Shown piece after piece: positions 47,374 to 57,796 of a stretch of 64,000 nucleotides of DNA (positions within the stretch are counted from its first letter, which is position 1; each line of letters begins with the position of its first letter). Source of the stretch: Agrypnia vestita (taxonomy: Eukaryota; Arthropoda; Insecta; Trichoptera; Phryganeidae); NCBI GenBank assembly GCA_016648135.1, contig JADDOH010004296.1:35460-99459 (forward strand). Direction: 5' to 3'. The position numbers and the translations under genes are program-made. The notes under the pieces were generated by a model. The model was given only the letters and a program-made list of their open reading frames with translations. It was not told the origin of the DNA and did no database searches.

Positions 47374-47990
47374 CGGTCGCACATTGGGTACGAATTATAT
47401 CGCACGTATCGTACGATTATTTTCGTACGTATTGAGCGCGCACATTGATTGCGTTGGTCACAATCAGTTACTTTTCCCATTTCTCCAATAACGTTTGTGC
47501 CAAATGAATAATCTGTATCTTCTGGAAAACTCTCTTCTGACTCGTAGGCTGCTACGGCATCGTCGTCATCGTAGAACCAAATGGGTGAACGAAATATATA
47601 CTAGAAGTGATGAATTGGTGAATTCCATCATATTATGGCAGACTTACAGATCATAATGATAAATTTCACGATTATCTGCGTATGAAAAAAGAAACATTTG
47701 AATATATTTTAAATGCTGTGCGGACTGATCTGATCGAATTCAGTAATTTTCGCAAGACTAAATTTTTCGATATCCATCGTAGAAATTGCAAAAATTTCCG
47801 AACAAATCCGGATCGTGTCGGACGTCGTATCTGTACATACGTACACGCACTACTAAATCGTGTACAGTGTGCGATGTTCAATACTACATCGAAGGTCAGG
47901 AATGTACTTGCGTATTCGTACGTATACGTACTACTCAATTTCGTACGAAAACGCATGCAGTGTGCGGCCTGCCGGCGACCGCCAGACTTA
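47374..47990 (+). mobile_element. deleted PIF/Harbinger transposon
   Basis: The left end GGCCGGTCGCACATTGGGTA is inverted at the right near 47965 (CAGTGTGCGGCC). Subterminal TCGTACGT/ACGTACGA words abound on both sides. Broken frames inside read RRHRRR.KWVNE, then FHHI and NDKFHDYLRMKKETFEYILN from about 47660. The latter resembles the start of Harbinger (ALP1-like) transposases (FH..FRM....F..LL). The DDE domain is missing. A TAA or similar triplet flanks the left end only. Confidence 0.6.
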
Positions 47991-48044
47991 CGGTATAGTA
48001 TCAAACTTGAAATATTTTCTGTAGATATACACTGTAGTAGGTAA
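47682..48044 (+). pseudogene. Harbinger transposase N-terminal remnant
   Basis: The 120-codon frame begins KKETFEYILNAVRTDLIEF, matching the usual F..IL..I...I segment that follows the FRM motif. After about 25 residues it runs into the TIR region (Arg/Val/Tyr from TACGTA words) and continues past the end of the element. It encodes no catalytic residues. Confidence 0.5.
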
Positions 48045-48994
48045 GAAGGTTTGGATATTATGACATTTGAGTTCGGGGTGTTTTGGCAGATAACAGGTAA
48101 TACAAGTAGAAAAAAATGAGAAAGTAAAACGTAAAAATAACAAACCTGATTATTAAATTTGTTTAACTGGACAGTACTTTACACTCATATTTAATGAGTA
48201 CCAGGGTTTTCGCGGGTTATTTCTTTCGCCAAACGCTTTGAAGCTCTATAAATAATCATGTCATTTACATTATAATTAAATATAAAATTTTGCATACATA
48301 AACCCGACGGAAAAATATCCCACATTTCTTCCCTAGACATCCTATCCGTGATTAAGTGGAAGCATTGTTTTAATTAAAGGCTTTGCAAAACAACAAACAA
48401 TGGAAACTTTTTTTTACTCCACAAATTTATTTTTATCTTTATCCTTAACCGTGCAACGCCGGGTACGAACAATCATTTCCCTAATACAGCAACACCATGA
48501 GGCTTCCTTCCATCCCTTAATCCCTGCGCTGTAGGAGTTGTTTACATCCGTCGCGAATTAGCCGACGCGGGAAAGGGGAAAATATGAATTTCGCAGCCGC
48601 AGAACAAACATGTCGGAGGCGTTTCCAATATCCTATCGGGAACAAAATAAACCTGCAAAAAAAAAGAGATTCAAAGGAAAGAGACGACAGGTGATAAAAA
48701 ATCATTTTCCCTTGGGGTCGGCCGAAACGTGATTAAATTCAAGTTGGTAAATTATTAAAAATCTCGTTTTAGAGGGACGGCTGCCTTTCTTCTCTTCGTA
48801 ATTGTGGTCAAAATTATTTCAGTGAATTTATGGAGTTCCTCTGCTGGAAGAAATGATCGCTGATCCAGAATGCAATGTAGAACAGTGATAGCGAATATTT
48901 TACGCAAATGTTTTGGAATATATAGATATATATATATATAGAATTTTTAGAAACAACTTCGCAGGCCGCGTTATAAATGTAATAGCATAAACGG
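48005..48994. other. unassigned DNA
   Basis: An isolated Helitron-like 3' end (GTGCAACGCCGGGTACGAAC) lies near 48450. 48490-48730 has balanced composition and no repeat partner, so it may be host regulatory DNA. Nothing else recognised. Confidence 0.4.
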
Positions 48995-49110
48995 GGAAAT
49001 ATTCTAATGCATTTTTAATAATAAAAAGAAAACACTTGGCACAAAAACCACTATTTATTAAATTATCAACACGTTTCGGGGCCAATGATTCCTTCATCAG
49101 GAAACAACGT
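48995..49110 (-). repeat. Penelope-like terminal fragment with hammerhead-like core
   Basis: On the minus strand CTGATGA (49100-49094), a GG/CC helix II, GAAAC (49077-49073), GTGTT, then GATAATTTAATAAATAGTGG. TC before and GA after can start stem I. Helix III ACGTGT can pair with itself through G-U. It matches 19660-19800. Confidence 0.55.
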
Positions 49111-50314
49111 ATACTAAAAATTAAACCTATTTAAAAATAAAAAGAATTTAAAAAAATCTTAGTGACGTTTTGTTTCGAATTTAGCATGTTTGTTTTCTTT
49201 TATTTGTTGCATAATTGATTTAGGTTGTTTATTTTTTATATTTCTAGTGTATCCAATTATTCAGCACTTTGAATTTCGTTGGTACATTTAAATAAATATC
49301 TTTATTGTTACATGAGTAGTCATTGGCTATGTTTAAATAAATGTCTCCTAAAATAAATGTTTTTTCGTTTTTTAATTTTAATAAAATAGTGCTCAACTCT
49401 TCTATGATTGTTATTATCGTTGATAAGTAAGTTCTGTAAGTGGCTAAAATGTTTAATAAATTGTTTTTATATTTGTTTTTTTTTAATTTAGGACATTTAC
49501 AATTTTTATTTTATTTATTTCTTCGAAATCCAAAAGAGTGTAAGTATTGAAAACGAACATTCCTATGATGATGTTTTTATTAATAATATTCTTGATTGCA
49601 CAGTTATCGTATGCAGTAGTTAATATAATATACATTTTGGACACCCCTAGTCCAACTCCCGCGATGTGCGTCTATGTTCACACTAATTCGTGTTACAGTT
49701 CTGTATAGCGGATATTTTGGTTTGTAACTAGTCAAATACCTCATCCTGGAAATTAGGTACTCGGTGATTTTTAAATAACGTACTAGATTAATTACTTATC
49801 TGTGCTGAATATTTTTCTGTTACATATCTATTCTGTATATTGCCGTATTGGTAAATTACAAAAAAATTCTGAATGGTTTTTTGGGCTGTTACTCCGTTAT
49901 CCAGAAAGCATTTTGTGTTGTACTCTTACATTAGAAAAACTAATATTTCTCCATTTAATATGAAATATTTTTATGAATCATATTTACGAAATCTATTTGA
50001 AATTTGTAGTATTTATTTATACAGATATAATATTTAATATTGTTCCTGTCAAATCATTTTTTTGCATTTCGTTGTATCGGCGAAACTAAAAATAAAATAA
50101 TGTAACAAAAATAAAGTAGTGGGAAAAATACTACGTAAAATACATTACATCTTTCCACGTCCCACTCTGACCTACCAGACAAAAGTACCTCTTTTCGCTT
50201 CCAACTTATCATTCCAATAATATGAAATCAGATTCTAATTACCTCTTGAATTCAATAGATACTTTTAATACTAAATATGAAGAGTATCGTCATACGGGGA
50301 CTCTGTGCATTATA
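49111..50314. other. unassigned AT-rich DNA
   Basis: No gene or repeat partner recognised. Confidence 0.4.
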
Positions 50315-50316
50315 TA

Positions 50317-51602
50317 TTAGGTCCTTACATATGAAATTGGCGTTTAGTATGGGAGGAACATAAAGCCGATTTTTTTTTATTATAACATATTTATTTAATC
50401 AAAGTATGTACCATTGCTATCTATGCACTTTCGCCATCTCATAGGTAGTTCATCGATCCCTTTACTAAAAAAACCATTCGGACGGGAATCAATAAAATCT
50501 TTGAAGGCGGTTTGGACTGCCCCATCGGAGTTGAATTTTTTCCTTTGCAAGAAGTTATCCAAATTTCGAAAAAAATGGTAATCTGTTGGGGCAAGGTCCG
50601 GAGAGTACGGTGGATGTCTTAGACATTCCAATTGAAGCTCCTCTAATTTGGTAGCCGTCTGTTGTGCAGTGTGTGGTCTAGCGTTATCATGAAGCAGCAG
50701 TGGCCTAGAGCGATTAACCAGCCTCGGTTGTTTAGCAGCTAGCTTTTCCATCATGGTTTGCAGTTGCTGACAATAGACATCTGCCGTAATCGTCTGGCCA
50801 GATTTAAGAAAGCTGTAGTGAACGACACCAGCACTAGTCCACCAAACGCTCACAAGTAACTTTTTTGGAGTCAATTTTCGCTTGGGGCATGGTTTGGCTG
50901 GTTCGGCAGGGTTCAGCCATTGCGATGAGCGCTTCCGATTATCGTACAGGATCCACTTTTCATCACAGGTAATGATTCGATTTAAAATCCCTTCATTATT
51001 GTGCCGGTTGAGTAATGCAACGCAGCAGTCAACGCGCGTTTGTTGATTTGCTTCACTCAATTCGTGAGGTACCCACCTTTCAAGCTTTTTCACCTTACCA
51101 ATTTGCTTCAAGTGGATTAAAACAGTTTTATCACTAACACCGCAGCCTGCAGCTAACTCGGATGTGGTTTGCGATGGATCCGCTTCCACAATAGCTTTCA
51201 ATTCTTCATTATCAACTTTGGTCTCCGGCCGTCCACGGGGCTTGTTCTGCAGGTCGAAATTTCCAGAACGAAAACGTTGGAACCAAAAACGCACTGTGTT
51301 TTCTTTTGCGGCACCGTCGCCATACACATCATTAATCCTTCGAGCCGTTTCTGCAGCACTGGTGCCACGGTGGAACTCGTACTCGTAAATAACGCGATAT
51401 TTCAAGTTTTTCATTTTGTAAACTGAGTGACGCAAAGAAAAAAACAATTGAGGAAAAAACAAATGAATTATAATTTTCAAAACACAAATACATGAGTAAA
51501 TAGCTGTATAAATTTGGATTTGGAATTCCTAACCAAAGAGAAGATATTTGAGATCAAATTTGCCAGTACGGCAAAACGCCAATTTCATATGTAAGGACCT
51601 AA
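50317..51602 (-). mobile_element. complete mariner element, cecropia-type
   Basis: The element is 1286 bases long, with perfect 29-bp TIRs beginning TTAGGTCCTTACATATGAAA, flanked by TA on both sides (50315-50316, 51603-51604). It encodes one intact transposase on the minus strand, with a 188-base 5' UTR and a short 3' UTR. Length and gene layout match autonomous mariners such as Hsmar1. Perfect TIRs and an open frame point to a recent insertion that could still be mobile. Confidence 0.95.
50395..51414 (-). CDS. mariner transposase, 339 aa, intact
   Basis: It catalyses cut-and-paste transposition of its own element at TA sites, in the nucleus. Residues 1-110 form two helix-turn-helix units separated by GRP (61-63). 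WVPHEL is at 114-119. The DD34D triad is D151 (in ITCDEKW), D243 (in LLHDNARPH) and D278 (in SPDLAPTDYHFF), with exactly 34 residues between the last two. The C-terminus is NGTYFD. The frame is open for 22 more codons upstream, but the Met at 51414 is chosen because MKNLKYRVIYEYEF aligns with the family start and the total then fits the usual ~340 residues. Similarity to the human SETMAR transposase domain is obvious (WILYDNR, VSVWW, LDNFLQ). No stop or frameshift is seen. Expression is unknown. Confidence 0.95.
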   Translation of the reverse strand: MKNLKYRVIYEYEFHRGTSAAETARRINDVYGDGAAKENTVRFWFQRFRSGNFDLQNKPRGRPETKVDNEELKAIVEADPSQTTSELAAGCGVSDKTVLIHLKQIGKVKKLERWVPHELSEANQQTRVDCCVALLNRHNNEGILNRIITCDEKWILYDNRKRSSQWLNPAEPAKPCPKRKLTPKKLLVSVWWTSAGVVHYSFLKSGQTITADVYCQQLQTMMEKLAAKQPRLVNRSRPLLLHDNARPHTAQQTATKLEELQLECLRHPPYSPDLAPTDYHFFRNLDNFLQRKKFNSDGAVQTAFKDFIDSRPNGFFSKGIDELPMRWRKCIDSNGTYFD

Positions 51603-51604
51603 TA

Positions 51605-52309
51605 TATATTACGAACCCATTTATGTTTATGATAAAGTTAAATTAGGAACAGTTACATAAATGAAACTGTAAAATTGTTTGATCTGTCATTCATGTCAAA
51701 TTGACTTATCTATAATTATGTCTTATCTGTGTCATCCTTTCATTGTTGGACACATTTAACTATTTTTTCTGTATTTTGTCTTACCAAGAAATTATGTCTC
51801 CCTGTTGGTGACCGAATAAAATAATATAAAATAAAATTACTTTTATCACTGGAAATAACCGTATTGGGAAAAATACTAGACGAACCATACATTACAAGTC
51901 TCGGATTTCACCAAAATTGTTACGTATTTAACGCGAAACCTCGGTTATCAATCACAAGAAATCAAATTAGCGGTAAAATACAAAAAGGCGCTCTTTTTCG
52001 CCCCATTTGTGAGAAAGGGATGTTATTGCTTTTGGAATAAATGAAAAAATCGATCTGTATTATACTGATTTATAATAATTACCTATAGATTTCTATTCTT
52101 CAGTGTTATAACTTTATAGCTTTCATTCTTTGATTCTGTCTGTTTTTATTACCTTTTTACATTTCATTGTTTGATTCTGTCTGTTATTGTAAATTAATTC
52201 TTTTTATTTATTAATTCTATGGAAACTTGTAAGACGATCTTTGCATTATTCAATATCGACTCATTTGTAAGCTGATTTCAATTTTTATTGTGTAACCTAC
52301 TATTGAGTA
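51605..52309. other. unassigned AT-rich DNA
   Basis: Nothing recognised beyond a duplicated TTTGATTCTGTCTGTT word near 52130-52180. Confidence 0.4.
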
Positions 52310-52470
52310 GCTTGTTGGTCTTGTGGTTAGGACACTCGCCTCGTGATCCAAAGGTCGCGGATTCGAACCTCACTCCAGACTAGCAAGTTAGTCCTATTTT
52401 CATAGCACAAGCGTTTAGCTTAGTTTGAAAATAGTAAGAATATTGATGTGACACGTATTCCGTGTTCGCA
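52310..52470 (+). mobile_element. tRNA-derived SINE (family D), copy 1
   Basis: Box A is in TTGGTCTTGTGGTTAGGACA and box B in GCGGATTCGAACC, about 40 bases apart. The body continues with GTTAGTCCTATTTTCATAGC. The 61140-61245 copy on the minus strand shares this body and both boxes. The acceptor ends do not pair, so it is not a tRNA gene. Confidence 0.75.
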
Positions 52471-52847
52471 TCTCTATTTTAAAAAAATAAAAAACCTCCC
52501 TTAACAAACATTATTCGTTTCAGAATCTTACTCGTAATGTGAAACTCTTGTTAAGAGAAACAATTTTTTCCAAAAGAATTATTTAAAATACGATTATGCG
52601 TCCAATGCCGAAAAAGAAGGCGAAAATCAATTTTGCATTCTCACAAACGATGTTCTCATTGAAAAAAATCTATACTGCGACAACCAAAGAATCTGTGTCG
52701 AGGCACTTTGAGTTACTTAGATTCCTACAACTCCTCACCTTCTTTTAATAGTTGTTCGTCTAGTTAATCGTATATATTTCCTGTGCCTTTGCACATATTA
52801 ATTACAAGTACTTTTTGTACAATTTTTTATTTTAACTGACTTTCCAT
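52471..52847. other. unassigned AT-rich DNA
   Basis: Nothing recognised. Confidence 0.4.
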
Positions 52848-52940
52848 GTTGTGTGTGTAGTTTTTTTGGATATTCTGCCGTGTATACGTGACCTCTCTGG
52901 CCGACGTATCGGATCCCATTGCAGGGTCCACCATCAGAGC
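52848..52940 (-). repeat. Penelope-like repeat, family A, degenerate hammerhead-like core
   Basis: On the minus strand CTGATGG (52937-52931), a GGACCC/GGGATCC helix II, GATAC (in place of GAAAC), GTC, then GGCCAGAGAGGTCACG and CGGCAGAATATCC. Core substitutions suggest it is inactive. Compare 32306-32430 and the hairpin at 54945-55055. Confidence 0.5.
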
Positions 52941-53016
52941 TGATGTGATGAGTGTATGTAGGTTAAGTATTGCCTTGCAATCCGTACCGAAGTCAGGGTG
53001 TGTCCAAGTTTGTGTA

Positions 53017-54040
53017 AGGGAACGAACATGCCGAAGATGCCTCACTGCGATACCTCGCGATCGCAGCTTAGCTCACTACCTCGATGTCACCTCCATGTAA
53101 AACAAACGCATGCTAGTAGATACGCACGCACATGCCGAAGGATACCTCACTGCGATACATCACGGCCTACTTAGAGGTTTACCTCGATTTTGTTTTTACA
53201 TCGCGGTCGATGGCGAGCAGCGATGTGATCTGGCTCGTGATTGGTCAAATTAGCCTCAGCTTATCGTATTGTTATGAATATCTTTTGACTATTTTAAACA
53301 TGTGGGACCAGCATTCAGATGAGTATCCCAAGGTAAATGTTTATATTAAGCGTCAACGAAATCTTTCAAATCGATTCCTTGTTTATATTGTTCATATTAG
53401 CGTGGTTCATTGACCGAAGACATCTTTTGTTATGTTTGTCTTTAACCAAATTGCTGTCAACCCTTTGTCTCCTTTGTTTGAAAAATAATATAAAATATAA
53501 TAAAATCAATGGAGCTAATATTATATAATAATATATTAAAAAAGGCGTCATTATCATTTTTAATCTTGTATCGTTCATGTCACTCTGTATTCGTTTAAAC
53601 TGTAAAATAAACATTACCTACCATCAATTTATTGTTTTCATTTGGTGATTCTACATATTGCCACTTCCGTACGATTGTTTACTTGTGTGAATTGAATTAT
53701 GGATAAGTAGGTGCTGTATCTTTTACTTGGTCAGAATTGTAATTTAATGTTTGTACTTTAATACCTTCCCACCACCATTCACTTCGAGATTTGGTAAAAA
53801 TTAGAAGAATCTAGGAATTTTAGTGAAAAATAAGAAGTGGATAAAATGTTTATGTAATTACTTTAATGTTTACATATGAATTACATTTCTCTAGTTTTAA
53901 CCTATCGCCATCGAGGTGCGACTGAACCGACATGTTTACACCGCCATCCATAAGAAATAGCGAGTATCGACACCGAGGTAGCGAGCTAAACCGCGACCGC
54001 GAGGTATCGCAGTGAGGCATCTTCGGCGTGCTCGTACCCT
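53017..54040. mobile_element. 1-kb DNA transposon with ~80-bp TIRs
   Basis: The left end AGGGAACGAACATGCCGAAG is inverted at the right (CTTCGGCGTGCTCGTACCCT). Inversion continues through GATACCTCGCGATCGCAGCT and beyond, and both ends are GC-richer than the interior. A second direct copy of the end motif (ATGCCGAAGGATACCTCACT) lies at 53131. No transposase frame is present. TA flanks both sides. Flanking DNA itself is duplicated (see findings). Confidence 0.75.
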
Positions 54041-54594
54041 TAGGTTAAGTACTGGATTGCAGTACCGTTTCGAAATCAGGGTGTGTATGTCTTGATGTAA
54101 TGTGTCGTGCTTCCGTGTCGGAGACAGGTGTTGTCAAGCATTCTGTAGCATTATGTCACTGTTTTATCTACTGTCGGATGTCGGACTGTGCGGAGTCGTC
54201 GATTTAACTGATCCTGCAGCGTCGGATACCACGAAACGAAAGGTTAAGACAGTGTTCGGCACAAACAACAAGGTTAAGGGAATTACAAATTTCAACCATC
54301 GATAGTGACGGAGTATTTTGTATTGAATTAGGAAATCGAGGTTCAATACCACATATACAACTTTTGAAAATTTGACAATTATCAACCAATGTTGGGGGAT
54401 AACCCCCGTGTCATAAATAATATTAAATAGTTTTAAAAAGTAGTCAATATTCTTGCGTCAATTAATTTTAAAATTTCTGTCTATACCTCATCGGGTACAC
54501 GAGCTTTTTTATTCTTATTAGTAGAAATGGCGTAAAGAAATTCGGAACTTAATATTGATGGTCCAGAAGTGTGTTCAAATCAGGTTTATTGTCT
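54041..54594. other. unassigned DNA
   Basis: 54042-54086 is an imperfect direct copy of 52960-53003. The rest is unassigned. Confidence 0.4.
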
Positions 54595-54725
54595 AAAACC
54601 AAATTAATTTATCAATTAGAAAGACACACAGAAAAATCCAATCCACGAAAAAATATTTGGCTACTACCGGGATTCGAACCCGGGTCACCTCCTTTCCGGG
54701 GCCGGTTCTCTGACCACTAAGCTAT
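54595..54725 (-). mobile_element. tRNA-derived SINE (family C), copy 2
   Basis: The minus strand has AGCTTAGTGGTCAGAGAACC (box A) and a fully consensus T-arm/box B CCGGGTTCGAATCCCGG. The tail GGATTTTTCTGTGTGTCTTT is shared with 33460-33597. The acceptor stem does not close, so it is a SINE rather than a tRNA gene. Confidence 0.75.
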
Positions 54726-54944
54726 TTATTTTATTTTATTTATGGGAAACTAACAGTACATATAAAGAGATTATACATGATTATTGAACAGTATAGAGCT
54801 ATAAGGAGCTATTCCGTGAATATATAGGTTTATTGTCATCAAATTCTATACTTTTTATTAAATTAGTTATCCTCAATAATAATAATTTCTATGGCTGATC
54901 TCATTCGGTTTTCGAAATTAGTATGATTTCAAAATGTAAAATGT

Positions 54945-55055
54945 TCTCAGGTTTTCACGGCCGTTCAGAATCTTCTGTGTATAGTTTTCTGGGATATTCT
55001 GCCAGAGAGATCACACATACACGGCAGAATATCCCAGAAAGCTATACACAGAAAA
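54945..55055. repeat. family-A inverted pair (30-bp stem)
   Basis: TCTGTGTATAGTTTTCTGGG with ATATTCTGCC pairs with GGCAGAATATCCCAGAAAGC and TATACACAGA across a 19-base loop, with one or two mismatches. The outer left part, TTTTCACGGCCGTTCAGAAT, matches the 32306 start and 56770-56800. Confidence 0.7.
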
Positions 55056-56079
55056 TTTCAAAATTGTTATTGAATACTTTTAATTTTTTTTAGATTTTTT
55101 TAACTAGGTATTTCTGTTTAATGAAAATTTAAACTAATAACGGCATCCATTATATTATATAATATATAATTCTCTATGTTACAATGTCTGTCACTGACGC
55201 TACCAGATGGCTCAAATAATAATGAGGTAATATATAATTTAATCAAGAAGCAAAAAAAAAAACCTCTATTTAATAATATCCATCAGTAAGTTATCAAGAC
55301 GCTACACTACTCTTAACCGTCGGCCAAAATATATATAATAAAATACGTCATTTTTAACGGGTAATAGCTAGTAATTAATGCCTATCTTAAACACGAATTA
55401 TGTCAATCTATTCAGTTAGGTATATTTTAATAAAAGTGACTGCCGAATCATTTAATGCAAAAACTTTTATGTAAAAGCGGGAGACAAGTTTCAATATAGA
55501 AAAAGGAACGCTTTCCCAAGATGACTTGTACCTCGGCACAAAAGCCTCAAAGAGAGCCTACATGAAACAAAAACAATGGATTATCATTACTGCAAGTTAC
55601 AAAATGTCTTTGTTAAATGGAGCCCAAATTTTAGACATCCGATTTTCTCCCAAAACCACGAGAGAAATAAGAATATACCATTATTTCATTTTATCTTGTA
55701 ACAAGAACCGCTGACATCAAAAAAACTTTGTCATTATATTTAATAAACGTTGCGTACGACATTATACTGCTGGTATTCTTTTGTTCATGACATGGCAATT
55801 AAAATTGTATGAACTCCGCTCAGCGTTTATAATATTGTCTACCATTATGGAAATGTAACGTTTGCGGTTATTTACGTATCCGCGTGGTTCTAAACGCTTG
55901 ACAATTTATTCTGAAATAATCACGGAGTACGTGACCTGGATTTAAGACCAGATACAGCTACATTTAATTAAATTTGATTGTGACATTCAAGGTACTAAAG
56001 GTATATATAATTCACCTCATTATAAGAATTTGTTTAATAGATCTCGTATACCTATTTCATTGTAATACTTTAATGAAGG
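55056..56079. other. unassigned DNA
   Basis: 55440-55720 is less AT-rich and has no repeat partner, so it may be host non-coding sequence. A 62-codon frame there has no domain. Confidence 0.35.
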
Positions 56080-56275
56080 ACGTGTACATAGACAGCACAC
56101 AAGAACAAGAGACTATATAAAAAGTGATATACCGCGGACTAATAGAGAGAGACGTGGTTTATTATACACTGCGGTAGATTTTTATAATGGAATCCCCAAT
56201 TGCATAAAGGAACTAAATAGTTTAGAACTATTCAATAAACAGCTGAAGGGACTTGTGTCGGGGAGGAGATAATTG
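56080..56275 (+). pseudogene. LINE ORF2 C-terminal stub
   Basis: One plus frame reads YIKSDIPRTNRERRGLLYTA, then VDFYNGIPNCIKELNSLELF and NKQLKGLVSGRR, followed by TAA. The R.....Y.....YN.IP..I.....L..F...LK pattern is the end of a LINE ORF2. Only this end is left. Confidence 0.6.
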
Positions 56276-56695
56276 CTTAACAAATCAACGTGCCCATTTG
56301 TGTACCCATTTATTCTACTTTATTTTCTGTCCCCTTACACCAGCATACAATTGCTGTTTGGAGACATGCTATTTAATTTTTAATTTTAGTTAATACAAAT
56401 AACTAATTAATGTGATGTGATCATATAATAATATGTAAATAAAATAAATATTATTTTAAAAAAATGATAAAAATTTTCTCAATTTGTTTTTTCTGGAAAA
56501 TTTGTCTGAAAAGATCAGTCACGCTATTCTGTGCACAAAACATGACAATGATACAAAGCACAAAGTACAGATCTCTCTGGATTTGACTATGTATCTACCG
56601 CCCTTTTTGCAAATATCCATGCAAAACCTTTCCCATGTGAAAACATCAACCGAACTACTTACTAGATATTCTGGCTGAAGTAAAACCGATTGATT
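56276..56695. other. unassigned AT-rich DNA
   Basis: Probably the 3' UTR of the preceding LINE stub up to about 56460; nothing else recognised. Confidence 0.35.
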
Positions 56696-56800
56696 TATGT
56701 TTTCTGGGATATAATGCCATTGCAAGCCAATACTACGGCTACTGGCATAATACCCCAGAAAACACAAACAAAAACAGATTCTGAACGGCCGTGAAAACAT
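56696..56800. repeat. family-A inverted pair (21-bp stem)
   Basis: TGTTTTCTGGGATATAATGC pairs with the complement near 56745-56766. GATTCTGAACGGCCGTGAAA follows, the reverse complement of the 54945 start. Confidence 0.65.
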
Positions 56801-57100
56801 AAGAACATTCTTAAAACCAATTGCTCCATTGTAACTCCATATCGGTCTATGAGCTCGAACCGACTTACCTGCTAACGCTCTTCGCTTCTTGCTTCTTCTA
56901 CCATTGTCACTTTCAGTGATTGAATAGGGTAAATAGAAGGTGTGAGCATAAAATATGCCACCGCTCATAACTTAAATAATTGAGGTTCAAATAAAAAAAT
57001 AAACAGTGGATTTTATTTTTTTGTTTTCTAAGAAATTGAGAAAAATCAAATATAAAGAAAAATGAAATCTATTTGGTTCAAATATGTTTGTATAACTGAA
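56801..57100. other. unassigned DNA
   Basis: No feature recognised. Confidence 0.4.
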
Positions 57101-57104
57101 TTTC

Positions 57105-57185
57105 ATCTTGGTGTAGTGATTGTGACTGACACCTATTGATCCTTTGGTCGATGGTTCGAGTCCCGTGGTCGCGCCAGTATCCATA
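57105..57185 (+). mobile_element. tRNA-derived SINE head (family E)
   Basis: Box A lies in TTGGTGTAGTGATTGTGACT and box B in GATGGTTCGAGTCCCG, with tRNA-like spacing. No CCA-compatible acceptor pairing is seen. Single copy in the window. Confidence 0.55.
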
Positions 57186-57796
57186 TATATTTTTATAATA
57201 TGTCTTCGAACGCCTGTGCGTGGGAGGGATAGATTTTGTTTCTAGTATCTTGAGACAATAATTTTTAAAAAAACGTACAAAAGTATAGGGAATAAAAAAG
57301 AATAATCGTAAAATTTTAATGCGCTCGGACCCTTAAAAATAAAATAAATGTGTTTAAAACGAGACGGGTGGCGCTACTTTTTCATTATTCTTTCACTCAA
57401 ATTCCTATCGAACATCCAGACGAGTACATTTTTCTCAATTCCAAAACGCCGCGTAAGTAAAAGTTATCAAAGCACTCATAAATTTTTGAAATAAAAATGA
57501 ATCATTTATTTCTTTCCCTTCCGATTTGTACTTTTTCCTCGCGCCCCCGCCATATTTTCCCGGCTCAGTAATGGCGGGAAACGATCGCCAAGGAACCGGA
57601 AATAAATTGTATCGAACACGTCTTTATACTCTACACTTTCTGTCTCTCGCTGGTCACATTAGCGCCCATCTCGCTTCTCTGAACAGCGATCGCGGATCGG
57701 AGATGAAATATACGTGGCTGTGGATATTTCACATTTCATAAATACACTTTCTCCCGGAAAAGTACAAGTATATAAAAGTCGTAAAATGTGAAATAT
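57186..57796. other. unassigned DNA, partly GC-richer
   Basis: 57360-57740 has balanced composition, GGCGGGAAACGATCG (E2F-like GGCGGGAAA) and no repeat partner. It may be host regulatory DNA. A 71-codon frame there has no domain. Confidence 0.35.

Noticed and set aside
54655..54725. Genuine tRNA gene
   Set aside because: The T arm is perfect, but the 5' and 3' ends do not form an acceptor stem and a SINE tail shared with another copy follows.
56519..56968. 149-codon minus-strand frame
   Set aside because: It runs through the family-A hairpin repeat, and its sequence has no recognisable domain.
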